The notes below the pieces were generated by a model that was given only the letters and a program-made list of their open reading frames with translations, had not been told where the DNA came from and made no database searches. 23,764 nucleotides of DNA from Gnetum montanum. Taxonomy: Eukaryota > Streptophyta > Gnetopsida > Gnetales > Gnetaceae. A program made the position numbers and the translations under genes. The DNA lies in contig MNCI01007930.1 in the NCBI GenBank assembly GCA_015680685.1, positions 59,249-83,012 on the forward strand, written 5' to 3'. This document shows positions 15,180-23,764 of the stretch, one piece after another. The stretch's first letter is position 1. The number at the start of each line of letters is the position of its first letter.

Positions 15180-16377
15180 AACCTCCCTTGGGCATACACC
15201 CCAAGGGTTCTTGTTTATGATCTAAGCCCATCTATGATGTGGCAAAGTTGTTCCCTCTAAGAGTAACCATGGCTAGGACATCTATGTAAGAGTGAATAAT
15301 ATCGATCCATGGAAGCATCCAAGGGTTCATGTGCTCCTTATTTCCTACCTTGGATTTGCCTTCTCAGGTTAGACACTCTAGAGTACATTTGATATTTGTC
15401 ATTGAACAATTCTAACATGGTACTCCATCTTTGAATAGATTCCAGTTTTAAGGACTGGTACTAACTTTTAGCTTCCTTAATGATTGTCCTTGGGAAAAGC
15501 TTGAATTTCTGCCGCTCATTCTCTATGTTATGTAAGGCACATGCATCTTGAAAAGCTTGTAGATGTATCTGTGGATCAGAATTGTATCCCCCCTCAAATC
15601 TTGGAATATTGTTCATATATAGGTGCTTGATCTGACTATCCTTCATATGCCTTGTTGGGATTTTCACTACCTCTATAACATTGAGCATAATTTGAGTCAC
15701 TAATAAAGGTTCATCATCATCGTTGCATTGATGATGCTGATGATGGTTTCTGCCACCCCTTCGATTTTGGTGGCCTTCACAGTCATTGTTATTTTGTTGA
15801 TCACCTTCATCATGATTGTTTTGATGGAAGCTTCCATGAGAATTGTTAGATGATGAAGAATGTTTGGAATTAGATGAAGAGGATGAAGAGGAAGATGGGC
15901 CACCACCTCCACCATAGTGTCTACCACCACTCTTACACTTTTTATGATCACCATCATTAGATCCCTTGTTATTGCGATGTTCACTCGTGTCCTTGCCTTG
16001 GCTATCACTCTTTCTTGAACTCAGTTTATGAATAGTTGATTGTAGCATTAAGTTCACACCCTCACCGCTAGTAACAGGGGTGGAGAATCTTTATGTTAAA
16101 AACTCTCCAAGGGAGGATCCTCATTGTCCTCTTGATTTAGTAGGAACAGGGGGTTAGTGTAATGTTTTCCCTTTGTGGGTTCATGGAGTCTCTCTTGACA
16201 TTTATCTCGCTTACATTGTGTTTTAGTGGGATAATAGTTTTGAGTATCATATCCTTCCACAACATACTCTTTGTGAAGATCTACTATTCCCAACTTCTTA
16301 AGGATTTTAAACAGCATTCTAGGCATAAATCTATCGGGAGGCAAAATGACGTTGCCCTCTATATCACACCATTGCAT
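15180..16377 (-). pseudogene. Gag relic of element A, with Ser/Asn/His-rich insert
   Basis: The N-terminal piece (16377-16096) reads MQWCDIEGNVILPPDRFMPR... without a known motif. The next open piece (16057-15461, 198 codons) begins with a low-complexity stretch of Ser, Asn, Gly, His and Asp (about 15720-15990). It then gives IPRFEGGYNSDPQIHLQAFQ, as at the start of plant retrotransposon Gag domains. After a stop it continues DASMDRYYSLLHRCPSHGYS, the W/Y-R-x-L-x-RCP-x-HG block of the Gag family. Gag forms the virus-like particle. Stops at several points show it is dead. The His-rich insert may be an expansion specific to this family. Confidence 0.75.
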
Positions 16378-16643
16378 CTATTCATCCTAATATAGGATGT
16401 AGGTGAAATTTGACACAAACTCATCTAGATGAGTGTATACCACCTTACATTCATATGGGATTGGTTGTTTAGTATCTTCAAGCTTATGAGAAGAAGAATA
16501 CATTTTGTAAAATGAAACAAAATGAAATTATCAATGTGCTTTTATAATTTATGCATAGTGGGAATGTTATTGACCTTTAGGTTCATACAACAATATTAGT
16601 GGTATCCACTTAGACCTAAATAGCGCATGTTCCACAAACAAAG
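16378..16643 (-). other. Leader between primer site and gag (element A)
   Basis: This untranslated leader lies between the primer-binding site and the first recognisable gag codons. It would carry the packaging signal in a live element. No specific motif is recognised. Confidence 0.5.
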
Positions 16644-16661
16644 TCCCTAGCAACAATGCCA
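16644..16661 (-). promoter_or_regulatory. Primer-binding site, tRNA-Asp type, decayed
   Basis: The minus strand reads TGGCATTGTTGCTAGGGA, 1 nt from the LTR end. It matches the Athila/Tat tRNA-Asp primer site TGGCGCCGTTGCCGGGGA at 13 of 18 positions. All five differences are C-to-T or G-to-A, as expected from deamination of methylated sites. Confidence 0.75.
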
Positions 16662-16662
16662 A

Positions 16663-17537
16663 TGATGAGCAGTGAGGTACCCCTATGCCCAACCATATGA
16701 ATCACAAAGTGTTCAAGTGCAATTTGGTCAAATTCTATGAACTTTATCATTTTTAGTGTACTAGCCCTTTAGGAAGTGAATCTAGCCTTAAGGTCAATCG
16801 TTTTCCTCCCAATTACACTTGTGATGTACATTGGTATGGTTAAGTGTAACTAAGGCATATGATTTTTATCATTTTATATTTTATATTTTGGTGCTTGAAA
16901 TGTAGATAAAAAGAGTTTAATTAAATAATCTAAATTACTAATTAACTAATCATTTAACTAATCCTAACATAAGTATATGTTCCCACTTTTCGTACACATC
17001 TTGAACCCATGTATCCATTGCTAGGTGACCAAATGCTACACTATTGGATGTACCAAGCGATAACACTACTGGGATTACCAAGCGAATACATGTTAGTGTG
17101 TAATCTATCTTGCTTAATTGTCTCATTAACGTAATAACTGGAAAATATTTGATAACTAATTGAAAGAATTTAATAAATAATTGAAAACATTAAATGCATA
17201 AATAAAATAGCTAATCTATCCAAAGTGCTACAAGGTTTATCAAAAAGCTTGTCTTTATTGCCACACACACTATTGTGCTTAGGTAAAACAATGCTCGAAT
17301 AAAGATCTATACCCTTAATGACTCTTGTTGCAGGCACTTAGGAGAAGAAATTCTAACTTTTGAATGGAAAAAATGTAAGAGCTTTGCTACTACTAAAATC
17401 TAGATTTCCATAAATGTGGCTCGTAGATGTGTATTTATAAGTGATGGATAAGCACTACATCAACGAGGCCTCATCGATGTAGGAAAAGATGTGTCAATGA
17501 GGCCTTATCGATGTAGCCAACCAATGATGACTCATCA
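16663..17537 (-). repeat. Element A 5' LTR (875 bp)
   Basis: It starts TGATGAGCAGTGAGGTACC and ends AATGATGACTCATCA on the plus strand, matching the left LTR in order throughout. The TATA box is at 17431-17440 (minus TTATAAATAC). The GTTGAC/AGGCC array is short (17459-17523), which accounts for most of the 44-bp length difference. Immediately right of it lies ORF3 of element B. Confidence 0.93.
17431..17440 (-). promoter_or_regulatory. LTR TATA box (5' LTR)
   Basis: The minus strand reads TTATAAATAC, at the position equivalent to CTATAAATAC in the other LTR. This is the copy that would drive the full-length genomic transcript. Confidence 0.55.
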
Positions 17538-20186
17538 GTGGACTAGAATGGGTACATCCCAAGGACAGGGAATTGTAGGGAGAAACTTCTTAGCATTAAT
17601 AATGTAGGCAAGGAATTTTTTACATTTAATGTTGAATGCCCTGACTGTGTTCTGCAGCTCCTAGTAGTCACTCATTATCTTGGCAAGGTTCTTGATAGTT
17701 GATCATTAATTGGTGAATCATGCCTTAAGAACTTCGAGTTTAGTGTTTGTTATCTCAAGCGTTTACTTGGTGTCCTTATAGTGATTGAACTTAACTTCAT
17801 ACAATAAGTATGAGCTGGCCACCTACTTTTTGAGTTCTAATCACAATCATTCAGTAGTCAACATCACCAAGTTTGCATATCAAAGATTGGCCAGTTCCAT
17901 ATACTTTGTCATTTCTTTGATTTGCATCTCCTTTAGGCAGATATGTGCTTTGTTGTAGGGATCTATCCCATCAATGATGGGCTACCATACCTCTCTTCCT
18001 TATTGGAGTTGCTAGAGGGCCTCATTTACTTTTTCTTTAACCATTTGAATATGTTTCTCGTTCACTTCTTTCTACAATCCAACTTGGTCCTAGTAGTGAT
18101 CCTTAAGTTTCTCTAATTTTAGAGCCTCATTTTTCTAGGTAGTGATCTCAATCGAAGATTTCTAGCATAAGGCACAAACTTCCTCCATAGATAGATTATG
18201 ATTTTCTATCACCAATTTCCTCAATTCTATGTTCACCTTGGTAAGCTGCTCTTGCTATTGATGAATAAATTCCTACATTTGTTGTTCTTGTGCATCAACA
18301 TTTCACGGGTGATGGTTTTCTGCATTTAGTATTTCATTTTCTTGGTGCATCTAAACCAAGTCCTTTTAAACTAAGTAGGTTTTTGCTTCTACTACAAATT
18401 GGTTGAAGATGGCCATTATCATTCCCTTTGCTTATTTTAATTATTCTTGAAGTTTCTGAAAAGATTCATCTCTAATTGTTGTAGGGCTAAGGAGTGTGGG
18501 ATTTTCAAAACAGGCATGCGGTTTAGTAACCTCCATGGACAAGCACTGGTTTTATGCTTAAGCCATTTCAAGTTACCCTTCTAGGGTGATGCATTTTCCC
18601 TTTGCTTCTAGCAGCTTCGATTGAGTTGTAGTAATGTTGTCCGAAAAATCAAAGATGTCTAGAATCACTTGCCTAGTCCATACTAGTCGATCCATCAATT
18701 CTTCATGCTAGGTTGCACTCAATCTTTTGCTAATAATTCTTGTGGATGTATGCACATCTCAAAGTGTAAATATGTCTGGTATAGATGCCACAAGTGCATT
18801 AAGAGCTTCTGCGATTTAGTTAGCAACCACTTCTACAGTTGTCTCTTGTCCTTGGTGCTGCATCACCAGTATAGTTGCCTCCTCATCCATCTTCAAGGGC
18901 ACTGAATAGGAAGTGGCATTGTTAAATATTTCTAGGAATAAGTGGTGTTGAGATAGAGACATCATCACTTCTTAGGTACTAGGATTTGATCTTGGGGGTA
19001 ATGCATTCGTTGGGCTAAGAATATTAGGCCACCTCCTTTTGTATGACTAATTGTTTGAGCCACTTCATTAAGGTAACTCATTTCTGGTTGATATACAAAT
19101 GGATCTCCATCACTTGTTCCTTATCACTACTCCCACTCACACAAAAGATGTTTTTGGATTTTGTGCAAGTGCGAAATGGTTGCATGGGTCTCTAACATTG
19201 TTTCTTAAGTGGGTGGTAAAGGTGATGGTTGCTACTCCTCTTCCTTAGACACAATAGGAGTCTTATCTTTCATCATTTCCAACCAAGAAGTTACAGGAGT
19301 ATGCTTGATCATGTCATTGGCATAGCAGATTATCCTTGCCCTTTTGCAAAGTTTTTGGATGAGGCATGGAAAAGGAATGGTTTTCCTTTCATGTTCATTT
19401 TCTTTGAAGCACTTTTTGATCTCTAGATAGATCAATTATGAAAGGTTTTCTAGAAATCTCCTACTTAGAGTGGCACATGCTAGAGTGGAGAAGGTGATCA
19501 CTTTATTGGGCCTCACCATTGGATTGAGGTGATAGGCTACTATCTTGAAGTATACACATTTTTATGGTGTGAGTGCACCAAAATCCTTATGGACAACCCT
19601 GTAACACTGCCAGGTCCACTTCTTTTTGGGCTCTAGATCAACTTGCATAGATAAATTTGCCAGTTGTGATCTAGAATTAGGCAACTTGAGAGCCTATGCG
19701 ATAGCTTTAGATGAGTAGGACACTTAAATGTCCTTGATCTTCACCATGGATCTTACCCTTCTATTATTTTAGAAGAGGTACATCTCTTTCATGTACTACT
19801 TTCCATTGGAAGTGATGGTTGGCCACATGGGAGAGGTTTACAATTGTGTTTTCACTTCTACTGGAGCATGCTCTAAGAATGACCCAAAGTTTATTTCCTA
19901 GAGAACTAAATGTTGAACATTATGGGGCCTGATTGTGTTGAGGAAAGCTTGAATTAATGTGAATTCAATTCTTGGTATAGGCCTTTGTGCCTCTCCTCAT
20001 TGCGATTGTTCTATTGTAACCTCTTCTTTGGAAATCTATCTAATTGATTCCACTTCAGGCTCCTCCTGAAGATGTCTCCTTGCATGGGTTTCTTCTACTT
20101 GTTCCTGGACATGTTCTAGTTTTGGGTCATTTCTCCCTTGGTTGAGAGGGTTCTCCCTCCTATGATCATTTTGGTCTTGGCATCAT
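17538..20186 (-). pseudogene. Element B ORF3, truncated by element A
   Basis: It is homologous to the ORF3 of element A. The start is ATG 20186-20184, aligned with A's start, and a second ATG follows directly. The first codons already contain stops (MMPRPK then stop). The best-kept piece is around 19232-19435 (IYLEIKKCFKENEHERK, CLIQKLCKRARIICYANDMI), matching A's IYLEIEMHFKENK and LIKKLCKRASIFYYSND. The long Leu/Gln/Glu-rich part (about 18020-18720) repeats the coiled-coil tendency seen in A. The ORF is cut at 17538 by the inserted LTR of A, removing roughly the last 55 codons. The function is unknown. Confidence 0.6.
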
Positions 20187-20505
20187 TTATAATCACAACA
20201 TGACCATGGGTTAGCAATTATTGTGTAACATGAAACAATTGGGATACCTTATCTTCTTGGGATAGTTACATTTGGGTAAGTTTTGATTATGGTTGATTTG
20301 ATCAATTTTAATCATTATTTTATTTATCTTTTAATGTGAATAAGTCATACCAAAGGGTGTTGAAAGGGTTAACTCTTGAAAATTGATGGTTTCATATTAT
20401 TGTGTTCATTAATACTTTGGGGAAGTTAGAAAAAATTTCAAAAAAAAAAAAAAAACAATTCATCAAGAACCTTAAGGTTTGTGGCCCCCACAACTAAGAG
20501 CTTAC
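20187..20505 (-). other. Putative ORF3 5' intron in element B, acceptor lost
   Basis: The donor GTAAG (20505-20501) aligns with the donor in element A. The acceptor position reads GATTATAA before the ATG instead of GATTACAG. If the intron was real, this copy could no longer splice at that site. The size would be 319 nt, against 307 nt in A. Confidence 0.35.
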
Positions 20506-20653
20506 TATTAGTAGCTACAAGATTGAAGAATGGAGTGATTTGGAAAAATGGTTGGAAAGTTATGGATTATTGAAGGTTTTGGGCTTTAAAAAATGGCAAA
20601 AAATTCCCTCTTGTTATGAAGCAAATGACAAAAAATTGCAAAGTTTGTGGTGG

Positions 20654-20757
20654 TATATATAGAGTTTTTGGCTTGTGTTGATGGGGCCTACTTGACAAGG
20701 CCTCATTGATAAGGTTAGCTACATTAACTAGGCCTAGTCAATGTGGTTGTTGACCAC
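20654..20757 (-). promoter_or_regulatory. Internal LTR-like promoter module in element B
   Basis: TATATATA at 20654-20661 is followed by a decayed GTTGA/AGGCC array (GTGTTGATGGGGCCTACTTG, CAAGGCCTCATTGAT, GGCCTAGTCAATGTGGTTG). Position and order match element A at 8897-8989. Shared presence in both copies shows the module belongs to the family and is not a chance feature of A. Confidence 0.5.
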
Positions 20758-20759
20758 CA

Positions 20760-22330
20760 TTGACTGTTATCAAACTTTAAAAATATAAGAATTTTTTGAG
20801 TGAAATTAGAGTTAAATGGAAGCCAAAAAGCCATGAACATGATGAAAATAGTAGAAGAGGGTGTTGGAGCTCAGAAAATCTAGAAAATTGAAAAATTGGT
20901 TAGAGAATGAAGTTTTATGAAGGTTTTAAGGAGCACAGAGTTGGATGTGCAATGGGGCATGTGAAAGATAGGATTGTAGCAATGTCTAAGGTAAGGAACT
21001 TAACTATCCAAACCAAGAGATATGCAAGTGGATCCTCCCCATAGCTAGCACATGCCCTTTTTGCCCTTGCATAACCTCAACTAAGGAGTCCATGGGCCCC
21101 ATAGTTAATCAATGGTCATGAAAAGTTAAGGACTAACCCAAAAGAACCTATCCAAGAATTCCAACACATCAAACTAAGACATTGAGCATAACATAGAAAT
21201 CATAAGTGAGGTGAATTATGGGTAGCATAGATGGATGATTGAAAAGGTGGGATGGAATTTAGAATTAAGGTCATAAGAAGTCCCTTGGAAAGTTTGTGTT
21301 TAAAATGACTTGAGAAGATCCATCCCTAGTCCAGATCAAAACCAATTGCTTTTAGTGACTTTGCATTGCCTGAAGATATAAGAGTGCTTCCACAAAACCA
21401 ACCACCATTCCATAAAGGGAAGAAATAGAAGTATGAAGTGAGAAGGGGCCTTAGTTAGAGAAGACCTTTAGGCATGGGTAACATGCCTTTCTAGTCCCAT
21501 AACTAGTGCTTGTTACCCATTTATTTGTCTAAGGGGTGTGCTTTGAATTCTCATTTTTTTTTAATTTTTTTTGAATGAGAATCACACCATTCAAAGACTT
21601 TATTCAACTTCCTATTATTGGTTGACATGGAACATTAGGAAGTTAATGAAAACACTTAGGCATCCAAGTAACTATAAATGTACAAAGAGTATTGAGTCCT
21701 CTTGAAGTCACACCCTATGTAAACCTTTGAGTCCTTTCCAATTACAGAAACCACCAAGGTCACAAGTTTATTAAAATTTTATTTAATGAAAAGGAACCTC
21801 AAACTTCCAAAACAAGGAAAACCATAGAGTTGGTGGATGGTGGATGACATGGACTCATTGTCTATTCCATGAAAAATAAATCATGTCTTAGTCATCAGAT
21901 GTCAGAACTCAAAAATAGAGACCAGACATTAACAATCACAACATTAAGCATAAACCACCATTAGTAAACAACAACATTGGCATTGTGTCTTGTGGTAATA
22001 AATCACTTTTATTAGTAATAATAGTGAAAAGTCACACATAAAAAATAAAGTAAAATATTAAATATATAATAAAGTATAAAATATTAAAGAAAGATAAAAC
22101 ATACTAATAATGTTGTAAAACAAAAAATCAAGAAAACCAATAGAATAAAAAATCAAAAAGAGGTAAAATTCAACAAAGTGTAAAACAAAAATGTGTAAAA
22201 AAAAAGTGAAAAACTAAGGAGCCATGTGTGTGGTTAGCATGGATGGCCATCTCCCCCACAACTGAGTTGAAAGGAGGAGATGCAAAATATAAATTTTGCT
22301 TGTTCATATGATGAGTTAGTAGTTGCACTA
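20760..22330 (-). other. Spacer between integrase and ORF3 promoter (element B)
   Basis: It is collinear with 9000-10600 of A. It has no coding frame of note. It has one hairpin unit near 21530-21600 where A has two, and about 80 bp near 21870-21950 that is missing from A's N-bounded patch. Confidence 0.55.
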
Positions 22331-22334
22331 GCTT

Positions 22335-23417
22335 GTCTGGGCTATAGGATAGGTTTCACTTGTTGGATGTTGACCAACTCCTTTTTGTTTAGGCTCTCAA
22401 GTTTGTAGATTAACATGAGCCAAAATGGAAAGGTTTTGAAAATTATATAAGATCCTTTTCACAATGTTTGAAACGTTGTTTTCTAAGGTACATGTGTGGG
22501 GTTCCAGTAGAGAACCTAATCTCTAGCTTGAAATTTTTCTTTTTGTATTCTGAGGTCATGACATTGCTTATTGAATTCCTTGTGTACTTCATTCAAAGAT
22601 AGGGCCACTAAACTATTTTTTTCTCATAGGTTGAGATTCATCAACCTTTCTCTTTATGGTAGACTTAAGTTAAGGTCAAGGTCATAGGCTGTTGAGAGTA
22701 TACGAAGATTGGATTAAATTGGGAGCATTGGAAGTTTTCTGTACACTAACTCATAAGGAGAGTTTCCATGTTGAGTGGTAGGCCCAAAGTGCATTGTTGA
22801 GTTTTGTGCTTCAGTCTCTTCTATATTTGCTGATAGTTCTTGTTAGAATCTTTGTAATCTCTCTATTAGTTACCTCTACTTGACTGTTGGCTTAAAGGAT
22901 GATAGGGTGTTGTCAATTTATGTTCAACCTCCAAGCATTGCATGATTTTTTGAAAAGTGGTACCTATAAGATGGGTTTCATTGTTAGAAATTAGTGCACA
23001 TGGCACCCCAAACCTATTTACAACATGTTATACAAATCAAGTAGTAGTAGATGATGTATAGTCCATGACAATTGCTTCTTCTGCCCTTTTGGTGTAGTAG
23101 TTGACTGCTACGATGATGTATGCCTTTCCATTGGACATGGGTGTGATGGGACCCATGAATTCTATTCCCCATATGTCAAAGGATTCTAGTGGTTGAATCC
23201 ACTATTGAGGATCCTCCATTTGGGCGGTCATTTCACCATCTCTTTGACAGTGTTCACAAGATTGGATAAATTGGTGGGTATCCTTAAAGATTATGGGCCA
23301 ATAGTATCCTACCATTAGGATTTTTATGGCCATGTGTCTCCAAGCTCAGTGGCCTTTGCAAGGGCCTTCATGAGCATCTTGGAGAATGTGCAATTTTTTC
23401 ACATCAAGGATACACCA
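22335..23417 (-). pseudogene. Integrase relic of element B
   Basis: It keeps GYYWPIIFKDTHQFIQSC followed by EHCQRDGEMTAQME from the zinc-binding end, then [18 protein letters not shown], where the first catalytic Asp is Glu. Further on ISNNETHLIG has Asn for the second Asp, as in element A. ANSQVEVTNREITK holds the catalytic Glu. The C-terminal module is visible as FQTL followed by a stop and KGSYII. Several stops lie inside the core. The part before the zinc-binding region is lost at the right junction. Confidence 0.82.
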
Positions 23418-23437
23418 ATTGAAACACCGTTAAAAAT

Positions 23438-23764
23438 TGTGAGTCGGCCTCAGGCAAAGATTCGCAATTCAGGCAAGGGCACATCTCAGCATTCCAGAGG
23501 GGGGAATAAGACAGAGCAATGCCAAGAGGCGCGTAGCATCAAGTCCGCAACTTCCTGGGCATATTCCTAATCTTTCTATGCTTTTGCTGTTTATGCTATA
23601 TCACGCGACATAACGTAATGACGCTCAGCGTGATGGTGTTTCGACATAGTCCGACATCAGAAGGATAGTTGCTTCAGCATAGGGAGAAGCTTAAGCAGCG
23701 TGATATGCGATTTCTTGTGTATTTTGCTAAGTCTTTTTTTCAAGGATAAGTTTATGCTCTATCA
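23438..23764. other. Unrelated CpG-rich sequence, probably the edge of a younger insertion
   Basis: From TGTGAGTCGGCC onward the sequence has no counterpart in element A and a very different composition. About 14 CpG dinucleotides occur in about 325 bp, against strong CpG depletion in the gypsy elements. It begins with TG, so it may be the end of another LTR element continuing beyond the window. A 78-codon open frame at 23334-23570 crosses the junction and is a chance frame. I cannot name the element. Confidence 0.45.

Larger units (their letters stand above)
4422..17537 (-). mobile_element. Element A: complete but decayed Ty3/gypsy LTR retrotransposon, Athila/Tat-like
   Basis: It is bounded by two LTRs with identical 7-bp terminal inverted repeats, TGATGAG...CTCATCA. 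A primer site resembling the tRNA-Asp complement lies 1 nt inside the right LTR. Reading leftward the order is gag, protease, reverse transcriptase, RNase H, integrase, spacer, internal promoter-like module, ORF3 and the 3' LTR. Integrase after RNase H places it in Ty3/gypsy. The tRNA-Asp primer site and the long post-integrase ORF point to the Athila/Tat side of that group. Every frame has stops or shifts. No 5-bp target-site duplication is present (TTCCT on the left, GTGGA on the right). On the right the flank is ORF3 of a related copy. Confidence 0.9.
17538..23420 (-). mobile_element. Element B: 3' half of a second copy of the same gypsy family
   Basis: From 17538 on, the sequence is collinear with element A from 5793 to about 11640: ORF3, putative intron, internal TATA module, spacer and integrase. 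The match starts exactly at the LTR end of element A (GTGGACTAGAATGGG against GTGGGTTGGAACAGG), so A is inserted within B's ORF3. The rest of B's 3' end is not found left of A. On the right the homology fades between about 23415 and 23438, where unrelated sequence takes over, so B has lost reverse transcriptase, protease, gag and its 5' LTR within this window. Confidence 0.85.

Noticed and set aside
17528-17542. Minus-strand CTGATGAG resembling a hammerhead core
   Set aside because: It is formed by the LTR terminus CTCATCA plus the next base. No stem II and no GAAA follow, so it is unrelated to the ribozymes.
1-23764. CRISPR arrays, bacterial operons, tRNA or rRNA genes
   Set aside because: No regularly spaced short repeats, ribosome binding sites with coding operons, or intact tRNA/rRNA sequences were seen. 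The tRNA-like heads at 2222 and about 2560 are too decayed to be tRNA genes.

Overview
The window looks like intergenic DNA from a large, repeat-rich seed-plant genome, possibly a conifer. The reasons are decayed Ty3/gypsy elements nested in each other, AT-rich filler, strong C-to-T/G-to-A decay and scattered assembly Ns. I see no intact host protein-coding gene. Nearly every long open frame is a relic of a retroelement or a chance frame.

Layout. Bases 1-1012 hold tandem and inverted repeats (units of about 92-104 bp and 71-81 bp) and a G-rich tract. Bases 1013-3330 are AT-rich, with a relic of a LINE-type DUF4283 protein and two related tRNA-like (SINE-like) repeats. Bases 3331-4405 hold a pair of 209-bp direct repeats, 866 bp apart, each with a complete hammerhead-ribozyme core. 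With a tRNA-iMet-like primer site between them, this resembles a retrozyme, a small non-autonomous element that makes circular RNA. It is the most interesting item here.

Bases 4422-17537 are one complete but dead Ty3/gypsy element on the minus strand (element A). Its LTRs are 919 and 875 bp and share the termini TGATGAG...CTCATCA. A decayed tRNA-Asp primer site lies 1 nt from the 5' LTR. Gag, protease, reverse transcriptase, RNase H and integrase relics follow in normal gypsy order. Beyond integrase there is a spacer and then a long extra ORF (ORF3) with a probable coiled-coil segment. Between spacer and ORF3 both copies have a TATA box next to a GTTGAC/AGGCC repeat array that is also found beside the LTR TATA box, then a splice-donor-like site and the ORF3 ATG. 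This looks like a second, LTR-derived promoter for ORF3.

Bases 17538 to about 23420 are the 3' half of a second copy (element B), same strand, holding integrase, spacer, promoter module and ORF3. Element A sits inside B's ORF3, but B's remainder is not found on A's left side and there is no target-site duplication, so the left junction was rearranged. From about 23438 to the end an unrelated, CpG-rich and apparently younger sequence begins.

How the parts work together: gag-pol of A would have been read from the right LTR leftward, and ORF3 either from the same transcript or from the internal promoter. All frames now carry stops, frameshifts or lost catalytic residues, so nothing here is expected to move on its own.
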